The notes under the pieces are model-generated. The model made no database searches. It saw only the letters and a list, made by a program, of their open reading frames with translations, and was not told the DNA's origin. A stretch of 64,000 nt of DNA from Mansonella perstans (taxonomy: Eukaryota; Nematoda; Chromadorea; Rhabditida; Onchocercidae), in NCBI GenBank assembly GCA_037074765.1, contig JBAMDO010000562.1, positions 248,001-312,000 on the forward strand, given 5' to 3'. A program made the position numbers and the translations under genes. Within the stretch, counting starts at the first letter, position 1; each line of letters opens with the position of its first letter. This document shows positions 14,339 through 27,720 of this stretch, piece by piece.

Positions 14339-14391
14339 TACTACTACTACTACTACTACTACCACTACTACTACTACTACTACTATTACGC
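14215..14391. repeat. Long CTA/TAG trinucleotide microsatellite
   Basis: About 175 bases of (CTA)n with scattered ATT and CCA variants. The apparent poly-Leu, poly-Tyr, poly-Val and poly-Ser translations are by-products of the repeat. Confidence 0.97.
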
Positions 14392-17300
14392 ATAGTAACC
14401 ATTCACCATAGCATTTATAACAGTAGTCATTGCTATCACTTTGTGATGTCACAGCGTCCGCTTAGTTATTTTTTGTTCTCAGACGATTTTACACCCTTCG
14501 TAATTTTTAGAAATTTGACAAATAAGCTGCTATCTCTATGCAGTGTCATCTGATGCATTGTACCACATTTGTCGTCATTAGCCTATATAGGTACCTGGTT
14601 TATGATTGCGGCTTATACTCTACTTTTCTCTTTTAGAAAAATAAAAAAGTGACAGAAAACTCTGTTCAAACAGCCTTTGCGATTTAGATATCACCGTTTA
14701 GCGCAATTTTTAGGTATCACATTTAGGCAATCACAAGTCCCAATAGAGTTTAGCATAATTATAATTAGCTTCTTTCAGTTGAAAAATAAAGCCTATTTAT
14801 AAACTCTCAAATGATTAACATTAAGCCATTGTCCAATTTAACGAAAAAATTAACAATCATCTGTAAAGAATTTTCATGGGAAGATTGAAAGGGGAATGAA
14901 TTTTTTTACCCATTTCACAGAAAGTTTTCCAAACTAACGGACAAAGATAAATGATACTTTTACTATATGATCAATCGTTTGTGTGAAGAATGCTAAACTT
15001 ATTAGCCAAATTATTTAGCTGTCAAATATTTCCAATCACATCCTTTCTCTATGACTGATAAAGTCGAAAATCAATTTGAAAAAAATCTTGTCAGAAAGTT
15101 AAATGATTTCGAAAGTATTTCTTTCCTAATGTTGCAATGGTTTGTAATCGAATACCGACTAAATTTTTAACGCAGTTTCATAACTCAGTCAAACTTTTTG
15201 TCTGTTCTTCTTAACCAATATTTATTGAGAACAGAAACTGTTTTCTTTAAAGTTTCCTCAATTTAATCAAAACAATGGATGAAGTAATACAACGAATGAG
15301 GATATGAGCAGCATCAAATTTGAAAGTATTCATTGTGATTTTCCAAACTAAGGCTTGTTTAGAATATAGGAAACACGAGGCAGAGTGAGGGAGAGAGACA
15401 GAGATTTCCAAGTCTATGGACCATTGGAGACAAGCAATTAGAACTAAGCCTAGGATTTGAGTCTAAAATTTGTCGATTACTCTCCAGAGACACTACTCCA
15501 ATTCCTTTCATATTTAACACAGCGTTCAGTGATTGTAAGCTATCGATCTTTTTCTTTCACTCTGATATTTAGTAAAGGTTAAATGATTCAGTATTGTCAT
15601 ATCCTTTTATATTTTTGATTTTAAAAAACCAAAATTTCACTTTTTCTTGGTTTCTAAGTCTAATTTTAGCTGATTTATGAAATGAAATCTTTGGAATTTC
15701 ATCGTGTAAAGGAGCAATGGGCCAAGTGTATAGGGATATATATATATATACTTCGATTATTTACACAAGCAAGAAAATGCATTTTTGCTGCTTTGGTCAG
15801 CTTGGTCTAAACAAAAAAAAAGTTTTTCAAAAACAGTCGCCGGATTAAGCAAAATCTAATCTATCCAATGAACAAAATATTATTATGAAATCATTTTAGG
15901 ATATCTACTTATAGTCGCTTTCTGAACAGCTCAATTTTAAGATCTGCCAAATGACAGTTAAAAAGCTCGAAATAGACATTTCTTCATTAGTGTTCAGAGT
16001 GGAAGACCAGATAGCCTTCTTCGGATATTTCGAGAGAAGAGTATTTTCATGAAAAATGGTGCAGTAATATTGCTGATGCTATCTGCTCAGATCCCGAATC
16101 TTGTCTCTTTAGTTATTTCTATTCCTCTGAGAATTTTCTTTGATTCATGGTTTCCAAGCTACAAAATCAGGTTGTTTGGTCAGTGGTCCCTAAAGTGTTA
16201 AAACTCATTGCAATCTCTTTTCACGGAAAAAGAGGGATTTTAATCATTTTAGCAACAACTATAAGCCAAAAACACATCACTAACTGCATTCCGGATGTAT
16301 CCTCGATTCTAAAATAGCAGAATTCTTAATACAAACATTTGAAATGAACCTCAAACATTTTCATCGCATTGTTAATTAGGGATAATTTCAGAAATTGAGG
16401 ATGAATTCCGAAGTTTAGTTCCTGAATTTTTATGGTCTTTACTCTTGACCTCTTAGCTTTTGGGTGTCTTATAAGTCTGTTCAGTCTTCTTCCGACAGCA
16501 ACTGAAAAAATGAATGTGATTTTTGCAAAGCAAATAACTTCTGGTTTTCAAATCATCATCGCCTACTAACTTTATAATTACCATCTCGATACTCAATGAA
16601 GTCGGGATAGACGTTTGGTTTAAATCTGGAAATTTAATCGCACTTTGGACAATCGATAATTATTTTTATGTTTCAGGAAAGATGCATCTGGAACAATTTT
16701 TTTTTCAGATCAGAGAAGCATCATACCATTCAATGATTTTTCTCTTAATGTTCTTCATTGGGATTAAATGGTTTCGTTGTCCTTTTTCGCAGATTAATAT
16801 TTTATATGGGTGACTTTCCAGTTCTTCTCTTCTTTTCTCCCTTTTTTTCTTCCTCCTCCTTTCTCTATAATTTTAATTTTTATATTCTATCGAAAAATTC
16901 TTCGAGATATTTTCTTTTTTTCAATTTCTTTGCTCATCAAAACACCAGAAATTTCATTATTTTTCGTTTTCTATCAAAAATTTCTCCACAGTTAAATTCA
17001 TAAAAGATGATCAGTTGATTGAGTTTTGGGTTTCTACTCGTTCAAGATTCAGGATTGAAATTGCTTTCACCATAAATCCGCTGATAAATTCTTGCGTATA
17101 TCCTATTTTATATTTGAATTTTTGATGCTATTTCTCACGAAGCAATTTTGTTTAATCACTTTTAAATTAGTTGGTGAGTCATTCGAATTCTTTTACTCAA
17201 GGCAGTAGTCATTGGCTTGCTTGAAGTTTTTGCCATAATACTTTCATTCCAACTACTCATTTCAATCACACCATATAAGGTTAAATTTAAATCCAACGAA

Positions 17301-19179
17301 ATTTTACAGCCAAAACTACGAATTTTTGAAAAATTTTCCCATAAATTTCGATTAAATTTTTTACAAAGTTTTCGAAACATTCAATGGAATCTGAGATAAT
17401 TATGCCAAATTCTGCTTTTGTCTTGACTTAATGTCGTACATCTTCTTGAGTGCATATTTCTTTTCCATTTATTTGTTTATTTTTATTCTTTACTTTTTTT
17501 GTTTTGCAATAAAAAATTACTTATTGCTATTATCGATGTTTTTTATGTTTATATTTACTTTTTTACTTGCTTTAATGCTTCTTTATGCATATTTTTACAT
17601 TGAAAAATGCACAGATTTCACGGAAAAATACAAATTATTAAAGAATGTCGCAGCTTTTCCAATAATGTCTCACAAGAATGTCGTACAACCAGATCATTTT
17701 CTGGTTCATGTTAAGGTCATGATACGTTGATATCTGCCAAGAAGTGTTCAGTACTGAAGAAAAATTATTTTTAAGACAAGTGAAATTTCACTAATAACAC
17801 ATATCATTAGACAGTGTAATTCTTTTAGTGTTCAATGATACGAGTTGATAAGAATTATGAATGTTTTAATTGTGACTGATATTGAATTTGTCAGTTAATA
17901 TTTCATTATAAGCAGAACATCTTGTTTATTTTTGATGAATTTACAGTATAATCAATTTCTGAATTTGTTAGAATAAGTGGCATGACTATTATACATTATC
18001 ATACTGATGCCTTTCATATTTTGTGGTAACTTTAATTACTTTAACAAATTTAGAGGCGATAACAATCATTGACTAGTTATTTGATGGTTTTAAAGATTAT
18101 GAGCAGTATTACGATGTGATATAATGCACCCAGAAAGGCATCTTACCAGCTCAGGGCATCTATTGTTATCCAAATTGAAGTATAGTATTTGTTAAGCTTT
18201 TCTAAAGTTAGAAAAAAAAAATTTTATTAAAATGTTTCGCTTATTAAATAATAAATCACAGTGACTTGGCATACATATGTGATTACTGTCCAAAAAATAA
18301 TTTAAGAATTCTGAGACACAACTAGTTCAAGTATATTTAACCGCTTTAGCTGTGACGTTATGAAGATATTCCAGGGCTGGATCTCTAAATCCATAATTTC
18401 GAATATGTGATTTAGGTAACAGTACTCATCAGTTCATTCAAATGCTTAAAATTTCAATATTTTTGGTTATATTGATTCATTTCTTAATAACGTCCTTTCT
18501 CTAAAAAAACGGAAGAAAAGACCTATCGCAGGGCATGTTTAATATTTTTAATTAAAAGCTTGAAATTAAAGCAAAGTTATATAGTAACGGTTTATTAAAT
18601 TAACTTGAAAATTTTGTTGGCGACACCGTTTTGACTTCAAAATCTACGAGCTCAGTGATAATTAGAACTGTGTAATTTTTCCGAATTCGTCTGAAATTAT
18701 CTGCTAATAGCGACCTGGAACTAAAATGGAAAGATGACGCTATTCTCGACTTTAATACAATAGTTGTAATATTGATTGCTTGTTGCATCGGTATTGGATT
18801 GATTTAAAAGAATTGAACTAAAATAATTCAACTCATTTCCAATTCGAAGAAGCATTGCATTAGTTCGTTGTACTCGATTATTATATGATTTATTCTGACC
18901 ATACTTCTCTCACCACTATGAACAAAAGTTGGATTGTAACAAGCACGATAGATAATATTCCTAAAGCTTAAATACATCATTAAGCAGCGACAGATGGTTA
19001 AGATTCAAGATAAGTAACATTCGGTTTGATGAGATACAAGATGATTTAATGGCTGACATCATAACATTTTTCCAGCTTAGCTTGTCAATGAATAGATGGA
19101 TTTTCATGGTACCATTAAAATGACTTCTAAGAATTTGCTTTTGAAAAGTTATGACTTAGAAAAAATATTAATACTTAGC

Positions 19180-19206
19180 ATGCTCTCTCTCTTTCTCTCT
19201 CTCTCT
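19180..19206. repeat. CT dinucleotide run
   Basis: A short (CT)n tract with one TTT interruption. Neutral microsatellite; no gene is associated with it. Confidence 0.85.
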
Positions 19207-21961
19207 GCGTTCCTGCGATAGTTAATCAAGCAAAACATCACCAATAAGATGAATACCTAAATTCGGACAAGTGGAAAAATGATGGTAGTTGATTATTCAA
19301 ATTGATTTTAGGCGTTTAGTATTTCTAATTTAAATGCAAGTTTATGCAATTCAATAGAGGACATGAAATATTCTGTTGATATAAGCTTTATGGGAAGTTA
19401 ATTTGTGTTCACATAATTTATGTATAATTAACACATTTGAAGCATTTCATATTCAACAATGTAAAAGAATAAAACTCCGATTAATTTCACTTTTTTATGA
19501 ATGAAATATAGTTGACTTTTAGCTGGAATTGAATTAGATCTCTTTCTAGCTTAAAAGCTCACCGTTTCATTTTTAATTCATAGGCAATGGACAGTTTGTA
19601 CCCTTCCAAATTTGTTTCAATAAATTCTTCTGTGTGTTCATAGTTTTGACTAGTCATCGAAGTTGAAGATTTTATTTGAATGCTTACTCCCGATGGTACA
19701 TGGATCTGCAAACTTCAAATTGAAACGCTAATCCAGTATTGCAGTGATAACGAAATACTATCATGGTATGAATGTTTGAAACACATCTCAAAAATTAGCA
19801 TAGATCAAATTTTTCAGAACAGAAGCAAGATCAAGCTATTTTGTTTGGCAGTACAAAGCTGAATGGTTGAGTCTCGGAAAAATTACTTAAAAATATTTGA
19901 AAGACCCATGAATGGCTTGGAAATTGTGATATATTTTCTTGCACAGAGTTCTTACCGTAATTATTAAAGCATAATATAAAAGCACTGTTAAAAAAATAAA
20001 ACAAATATAATTTTAGCATGCAGCAAATTCATTCTAAAGAAAAGAAAGAAAGTATAACGAACGGGAAGATTTCCTCGTGGAATCACTCTTTGGCCATTTT
20101 AGTAAACAGATGAACAATAAGAGGAATTGAGTTGATCATCTTTTTTTATATTTACAAAAGCCAACTGTAATCGTTGTAACTAGTTAAGTTGGGGTCAACC
20201 GATGATGAAATTTAGTTGCTTTACTTTCGAAATTGGAGTGATTTCTGTTCCATATTTTGCAGTAACAATTTAAATTTTCTTTAAATGTCACTGTCAAAGG
20301 TCATCATAATTAATGACAATGAGACATTTCTGTGTGTAATATGCTGAGAAAAAGAAAACTGAAGAAATAATAACAAAAACATTTTAATTAACGAATTCAA
20401 TAAAAATGTAATTCCCCAGCTCTAAAACATCGATGCACTTTGTCGAAATATGTAAACAATACTACATTGGTTATCATCATATCTATGTAGAAGTGAATGC
20501 TTTAGTACTTTATAGGTCGATACGTGACACTGGAAGCATTACGTTCTATATATCGAAGTGAATTCTGCATATTGATTTCACTAATGAACTTTCCATCAGA
20601 TTGGAAACAAGAAATTTTCGGAGTCTAATACGATTATATGAATTTCATGAAATGGAATTGAACATTAATGATTGGTAGTGATGAATTTACTCGCGAAGAC
20701 GCTAAAAGTCGAGCACTAAGAACAGGCAAAACTATCGGGAAGGATTTGAGTAGCATGCCAATGTCGTAAATCAGATTTGATAGTCATCCAAAGTATAGGA
20801 ACAATAAAGCATACTTATCTTATTACTTCGCTTACTATCAGTGAAGAATGCGAATTAATTAAATAGGCAGTTTTCTTCACCTACAAGCCGGGTTATCTAT
20901 TATCGTTCACTTCTACCAAAAAGAGAAAACAAACATGTTTTTACATGGTTGTACTCGAAGAAACTCTCCTTTAGTTTTATCATTTCATTGTAATCTCTCA
21001 TTGTCGTTTGCTTCAACCAAGTGCCACAGTTCTGATTGCCTTCAAGCCGGAAACTTTTCATTTCAACAAATGCATAAGCTAAAAGTTAATTAAATGCAGA
21101 ACACAGTACAGTAATCGATGTTTCTTTTTCATTCCACAAGAAATCATAATAATGTTCATCATTTGATTATTTTTACAAAATGTGATTTCAAGCAACGATT
21201 TTCTCATTCTCTTATGAAATTTTAGGAGAAAATAATACGTAATAAAAGATATGTAGTATGTGGAAGATAAAGATTGCGCTGAAAAATTTAACATTGGTAG
21301 ACTATAAAGATTCAGCTCAAGTAGAGGTGATCTACCTAACTAACTGCTTTATATACCTTACCACTTTTTGGCTCACCGGGTTGGAAGGCTATTTACTTGA
21401 CATGATAAGAGACAGCTATCATATTAATCAATTATTTTTACCGACACTGAGATGCTAGAACTGAATAGAATTATTGTTTCAGATTTTTTCTCCTAATATT
21501 CCTAGATAGCATTTTATGAAAACAGACGTCTAATTGATTTCCACAATTCAAAATGAGTATCAACGAAAAAGTATAAGGAATTCGGAAAGTAAACTAAATC
21601 TGTGTTTGGTTTACTTTTCAAATTTATAACTCTTTCAAATCTTAATTTCCTAATTAAATTTCAAAAAAGCAAGAAGTGGGAAAAGTATTGTATTTGAGCA
21701 TCTCGTCAATATTTTTATTCGATTTTGATACATCGAAAGTCAGCATATGTATACATGAGGTTTGACCGGTAGAACTTAATGCTAAACTATTTGACAGCTC
21801 ATTTCTATGAGCTATCAATCTTTGGCATTTCACTCCCAACATAAAATATCGATATGGTTAAAGCAATGGTCAAAACGAAACATCAATTTAGCATCACCGC
21901 ATTAACAGGGTACACAGTACATTATTTGCGTATGATTTAAAAATTAGTTGACTAGGTCGTC

Positions 21962-24900
21962 TCATGCTCGCCCATAGTAGGGCCAATAGACATATGGATT
22001 GTATGGAAGAGTTTGAAGTTGCTGGTCTTTGTATGGCTGATTTTGAGCTTCAACAAAAACTCGTTTCGCTGTTTTATTAGCCTGAAAATGTGTAAAATAA
22101 GAACCGAATGAAGCAGTATTTGAAGTAAATACTGATACTACAAGTGATGCAACAGTTACGGAAACATTGCATTGTTGTAATTTCATGCTTATTAATAGAA
22201 TGAAAAAAAAAAGCTTCAATGACGGTAAATTTACCAGAAAAAAAAGAAATTCCTTGGATAAATCAAAAGGACGGGAATAAAAAAAGGCAATCTTTATGCA
22301 TATTTCATCATTCCCACTACTTGCCCGTCCTTCTCCCATTCTTTTGCTCAGCTCTCCCACGTTTAACCATCCTATCGCAGATGTAAATTAAAAATCAAAA
22401 TCAATTTTGAAAAACGCACGAAAAAAAGAATGGGAAACATAGAAGTGAATCCAAAAACCTTGAGTATAACGAAATGTTTATACGCGGACGAAGCATCAAA
22501 ATACGAAAGAAATACAAAAATAACTGTGAAATTCGTTGAACACTTAGAAGTAGGTAAAACTCTCTCAGGAAAAGTCTGTGTTAATTATCTAAAGTCTCTT
22601 TTAACTAGAAAATTAATTTTGCTATGGGATATGTTGAATATACTTATGGCACTTTTTTTAAGAAATTATTTTTACTATTTATTGGTACTTTTTTTTTATT
22701 TGATATTACTGCAGGTGGTAAGTCTATGATATTTCCTAAAGTATAAAACTTGAAACGAGTGTCTGAACACAATATTTTAGCCATTTGAAATTTCTTCTCA
22801 TGTAAATTTCTAATTTTAGTTGCAAAAGTTGATCAATGATTCTTATTCGACAAGATCGAGACGGGCATGCAAAATTTTCGGGTTCTCAATCGCGTTGATT
22901 TTCTAGGATAGTAACACAATAACACAAAATCTCTTCTGCATTAAACCACTGATAAATTATAAGAAACGTTCAGAGGCGTGATCGATTCAATGGAAGTTTC
23001 AAAAAATAATGTAAAAAATATAATGCATAATTTGTTTTATAATTACTGGCAGTTTAAGAACGTCAGAAATCGTGAGTTGTATGAAAGACATATTGAAATG
23101 TCGTAATGCAACATTTTTGGGTAAAATGAAATTTAACAAAGAGAGGAAATATTTGCATGGTTGGAATACTTTCTGGTTTGGTAATGTGTTCCACTTTCAT
23201 GTTCACTTCTCTTGAAAAAAGGTAGAAAAGAATACGGATGGATAGATGGGTAAATTCCTCCACATAAAATACGAAATTCTCAGGCAATGACGGCAAAACA
23301 TTTACGATGGTTAACACAGATAAAATATAATTAGAAATGTCAAAACTTTAAAAACCTTCTAAAAATGATAACAAAAGAAATGTGATTTAAAAGTAACATT
23401 AGTGAAAATTCGAAAATTTTCCTAGATAGTAAGAAATGGAATTGATTAAAAATCATGCATCAAACTGTTTCAAATGAAAATTCAAAAACATCAAAGAACA
23501 CAAAAAAGAAACAAACCTTGCGTGCATTCAAACATGACGCACATGTGGTGATACAAAGCGGTATAGTAAAGATAAGAGTTGCAAGTGCTGCTGCAAATGT
23601 TAGGAAGATACCAATGGATGCCAGGGTGCGAATCCTTACACCGCATCTGAAAAAATTTCATTTCAATCCCTTTTTTTTAAAGTAAGCAAAATGGAGATTC
23701 ACACCATTCACACTCTTAAGTGAAGCCACAAGATGTGACTTGGCTGCATGTATAATTTAACAATATACTTAAAGACAAAATGATCTCATCGACCAATGAA
23801 GGTATCTAATAGTAAGCACTGATTCTAAAATTTACAAATCTTTAAAGACTTTTGGTTGTTAATAAAATTTCTAAACTGAATTATCGGACCATCTTAGCTG
23901 CCACAAGTAAAATCTATCAAATAATCCTGATAGTGAAGTAAAGACTAATATTTCCTGAGATTTTGCAAATGAGACTGTTTTGTTGCGACTACTTTTTTAG
24001 TTTTTAAAGAAATTTTGAATTGTCGCATAAATGCCGATCTTACAATTGGAAGTAATGACACTGCCAAATGTCTATCATCTAGATGATTCTTATTTAAACT
24101 TCGCAGATTAAGTCTGTGGGATGAGTAATGTTTATTAAATATTAGTAGAGTGAAAACAATATTAGTAATTTCTTTCTTAGCGCTTAATTACTTTTATAAC
24201 TTAAACTGCAGAGCAGATGACCCATTTATTGTATAACTTATCAGTAAATCTATTTGAATAATATCCACGCAATTATACTATGTTTTCATCTGTGGCTACG
24301 CAAGCTAATATGTGGATCTTCAAAAATATTATAGATATATGCAAAGAAGAAATTTCATTTTGACAAATTCCTATCAAGCTAAATTTGATCACAATCCAAC
24401 TTCTGAACTTTGAACTTCTTTTCCTCATTGATTCCTTCCTTATTCATATCAGATGTGCAACATAACTATTAGTTGTAAGAAAGACCAATTCCAGTAAGGA
24501 TTGAGACAGTTTAGTACATATATGCGAATTCTCACAGTAATAATTCAAATCGAGTAATTATTATTAAAAAACAGTGAGCCTAATGAGATAAACTAATTTG
24601 ATGAAAATTGTATTGAAAAGAGCAGTACCGCAAATTACACTGCGACTGTACATCCTTCGGTAATCGTCCGTAAATATCACTGACGCACGCACCATACGTG
24701 AAAAACGTGAAGTAAACTTTTTCACACTCGTCTTCACATCTCAACTTTGATTCTTTATCCGATTGCATAAAATACCTGTAAATTACTCATTGATCTTTTT
24801 TTGTCTTTGCACTATAAACTTTTATTAGTATTATTTGAATGACTGAATTCCAGCCAAAATTCACTGTTTAAGTTGTTCTTTGTATATATTATTTGTATAT

Positions 24901-27347
24901 TTATTTTCAGTCGCCATTCATCAATTATTGATAACACCATTGTTCTCAATATCGTTACTACTATCTTCTGATTTAACTGATATTGTGATCACTGATCAGC
25001 AAAAGAAGTCTCCAACAATATATGTACATATATATATATTTTTTTTTATAGGTCTTGGTAAATGTTGCAAAAGTTTTCACTGTGAAAATGAAAAATTTTC
25101 GTTGAAAATTGGTGACAAGCAGGAAATAATATATCATATTTCAGCTCAGCTGTTCATGCTACGGCGGTCCTGACAGAATGCAGCCAAAGAGAAGATATTG
25201 CTTTCTGAGGATTCGTTGTAGCGAAATTTTAATCGAGAGGATCAGTTTTCAGATAACCAGTTGAGGAAAGCATATGACATGAACATTTGAATGCTATCGA
25301 ATCTTAAAATTTGCGCAATAACCGGTTTATTAAATAAATGTGAAAAAAATCAGAGCTCTATTATATTGAAATAACACCGAAATAGAAAGATATATTCATT
25401 TTGTTAAGATGAAAAACTCGTTTATACGATGGAGATGCACTACAGAAGCCACTTGAAATTGCTTTCTATATTTCGACAGAAAAGGAATTTCACCTTATGA
25501 TTCGACCGGGGACACAATCTTAATTAATATATATTTGATTGTACCAAGTCTCATTCCAGAATTTTTTCTTCTAATGAAACGTCGCCTGCCTAAAACTTTC
25601 TAATTCAAACGTTCCTACCTGAACCGAATTTAAATCCATGAGTTCTAATAGAGCGTATAAATTAATAGTTTGAGACCAAATTAAAAAATAGCTAAGCAGT
25701 ATTTAGATTGATCCTATTGTGTTAAATAAATTTACAAAACTGGAAGAAATTTTGATTGAAAATAATCTTTCCAGATAGAAATTTTTTACATCCTATAAAA
25801 TTTTGTTTTGCCACCTGAAAGGAAGTAAACATCATCAGTTACAAAGAAAATCAAAAACCAGTAAACTGGTTCTGTGAAGCAAAAAAAATTTGATATTTTC
25901 AACAAACAAGTTTGCTGAAGAAATTCCTTCCAAAAAATCACAAGTTTGCATTTCCAGCTTCTCAGTATTTCTTTTGCTCCCAGTGACAAATGCACTAAAA
26001 ATAAATTCCTAAAACACTTTTTGAAGTGAATTCCACAACGGAAGAAATAAATTCCTCTTTAACTAATTGATTGATTTTTACAGATCATCCCTACTGTGAG
26101 TTAAATGAAAACCTTGATTTCTGAATAATCTGTATATTGTTGAATGCGAGATTTAAAGTACCATCAAACAATTAAAACTTTTTTTTCCTTCTTCATTGTA
26201 TGAAAACAGTTAGGAATTTGCGGATTCAGAAAATCCAGAAGTCTGTTTTAATATTAGCGTTTTAGAAGAGGTTTTGAAAAAATGAAAGAACTTTGGAAAT
26301 TAACGATCTTTCGAATATGAATATTCAAAGACCTTAGAGCGGATACATCCGATGTCTTATGTCGTCCTACATAAATTATTTTTGTAATTACATTCGTTTT
26401 TCGCAATTTTACCGGAGCAATCTCTAAGATAATTTAAATTTTTAATCAAGCTAAACAAAAATGAAAGAAGGAAAAATGAAAATAATTAAACAGGGCTGGA
26501 TGTCCAGTTGCTAAATGGCGAGGATTGATAGAAATCGCCTTCTCAATGACACTAAAAGATACAATTTAATTTCTTAAACGCAAGAAATAATTAAAGGTTT
26601 AAGCTCACAAATTGCGATTGAAAAATGAACACAGCAATCCATCAATGCTCAGTCATAGAATTTATTATAATAATAACAGCAATAATAATAATAATGGTAA
26701 TAACATGGAAAGGATTATAGTAATCGAAGTAATAATAATAAATAATGATGATAACAATGATATAATTAACAATGATTAAGACATAAAACTTGTTAATGAC
26801 AATGATTTTATGAAAAAGCGCAATAAATGCCGTTCAGAAATATAGTTTTTTACTTGTCAATTAAGATAGAAGCATAACATTTAGAAAAATTGCTATTTGT
26901 ATTGTTTAACGTTCGCTTCTATGACAAATGGATGGTTGTTATTTAGTGCTGGGATATTACCCAAGCAGTAAGTTATCTGTGAGGATCACAGCATTTAGAT
27001 CAAATTATAGACTTAAAAAATTTATGTAGGATACTATGAGGCAATTGTTAAGGACAAAATGTCTGGGAATGTCAAGGTTAGTATCACACAAGCACTGAAG
27101 CGCTGTGCTGATCTAATGGTCATCATTCCAATAATTACAATTTATTTTCCGGCATATGAGCGGAAACTTACCCAGGGGCGCATTTGCATGTTTGTCCATT
27201 GAAGATTTCGTTAGCTTGGCACACCGATGAAGATGCGGTATCACCATTCCCATTTGTAGAGTCTAATTCCGCAGATTTTTCCTGGGCGGAAACAATAGAA
27301 GGTGATAGGATTATCAATCCGACGCAAGCGTTCAGCAACAATCGCAT
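21962..27347 (-). CDS. Unrecognised Cys-rich single-pass membrane protein, 190 aa
   Basis: I do not recognise this family. Four exons (minus) fit with matched phases: 27347-27172, 24775-24629, 23646-23517, 22081-21962; total 573 bases. Residues 1-21 form a classic signal peptide (MRLLLNACVGLIILSPSIVS then A/QEK). The ectodomain has CQANEIFNGQTCKCAPGY, resembling the end of an EGF or EB-type module (CxC..GY), then further cysteines in an exon containing CEDEC, GAC, QC and LRC. One membrane segment follows at about residues 115-137 (IGIFLTFAAALATLIFTIPL), then a CITTCASCLNARK juxtamembrane Cys cluster that could be palmitoylated. The tail ends in an aromatic stretch, YNPYVYWPYYGRA. An in-frame ATG at about 27455 would add a Ser/Thr repeat leader, but the ATG at 27347 gives the better signal peptide. 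Likely type I surface protein; function unknown. Confidence 0.75.
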
Positions 27348-27720
27348 GACAACAATACTTCTACGATTGGTAATACAGCATTTACCGCTCCTTCTGCCTA
27401 CTGCTGCTGTTGTTGTTGTTGTTGTTGACGACGATGATGATGATGATGACACCAAGTTGAGTGCAATGTTGATTGCAAGTGGTGCGTGACTTGACTGACA
27501 GACAGACAGACAGCAATACTGATCACCAGCATTAAATACAGACTAATAAAGTTTCCGGAGACATATCAAGAAGGGGGAATACGGGCGGAATACTATTGCT
27601 ATGTCAGTTCAGATTCGTCGAACGAACGGAGGCCATTGAGCAGAGATTCAGGCGAAGTTGTCAGAGCATTTCATCAAACTTTTCATGACTTCACGTCTTT
27701 CTCATTTCGCGTATAAATAA
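27348..27720 (-). promoter_or_regulatory. Upstream region of the 190-aa membrane protein gene
   Basis: This block is noticeably less AT-rich than its surroundings and carries simple repeats: (TCATCA)n and (CAACAA)n just upstream of the start, and a GACA tetranucleotide run at about 27497-27514. It is the probable 5' UTR and core promoter. No defined promoter element was recognised. Confidence 0.4.

Larger units (their letters stand above)
10141..21961. other. Gene-poor 11.8 kb interval upstream of talin
   Basis: No open frame here has family-like sequence, signal-peptide structure or a consistent exon series. Frames near 16.8-17.7 kb are Phe/Leu/Ile/Tyr-rich products of AT-biased DNA. The interval holds a minisatellite (11.3-11.5 kb), long microsatellites (11.9-12.1 and 14.2-14.4 kb), a CT run near 19.19 kb and a GC-richer island near 13 kb, annotated separately. 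It may hold the talin promoter, an outron, or regulatory DNA. Confidence 0.65.

Noticed and set aside
14163..14402. Open frames with poly-Leu, poly-Tyr, poly-Val and poly-Ser
   Set aside because: They are translations of the CTA/TAG trinucleotide repeat.
17431..17730. 99-codon hydrophobic frame that looks like a multi-pass membrane protein
   Set aside because: Composition (Phe, Leu, Ile, Tyr) is what AT-rich DNA gives; no splice partners, no family resemblance, no neighbouring gene structure.
22430..22729. 99-codon plus-strand frame starting MGNIEVNPKTLSITK
   Set aside because: Its first half looks protein-like, but it lies in an intron of the 190-aa gene on the opposite strand, ends in a low-complexity hydrophobic stretch, and matches no family I know.
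27348..27455. Upstream start for the 190-aa protein adding a Ser/Thr repeat leader
   Set aside because: The leader is encoded by simple TCA/CAA repeats and would bury the signal peptide; the ATG at 27347 is better.
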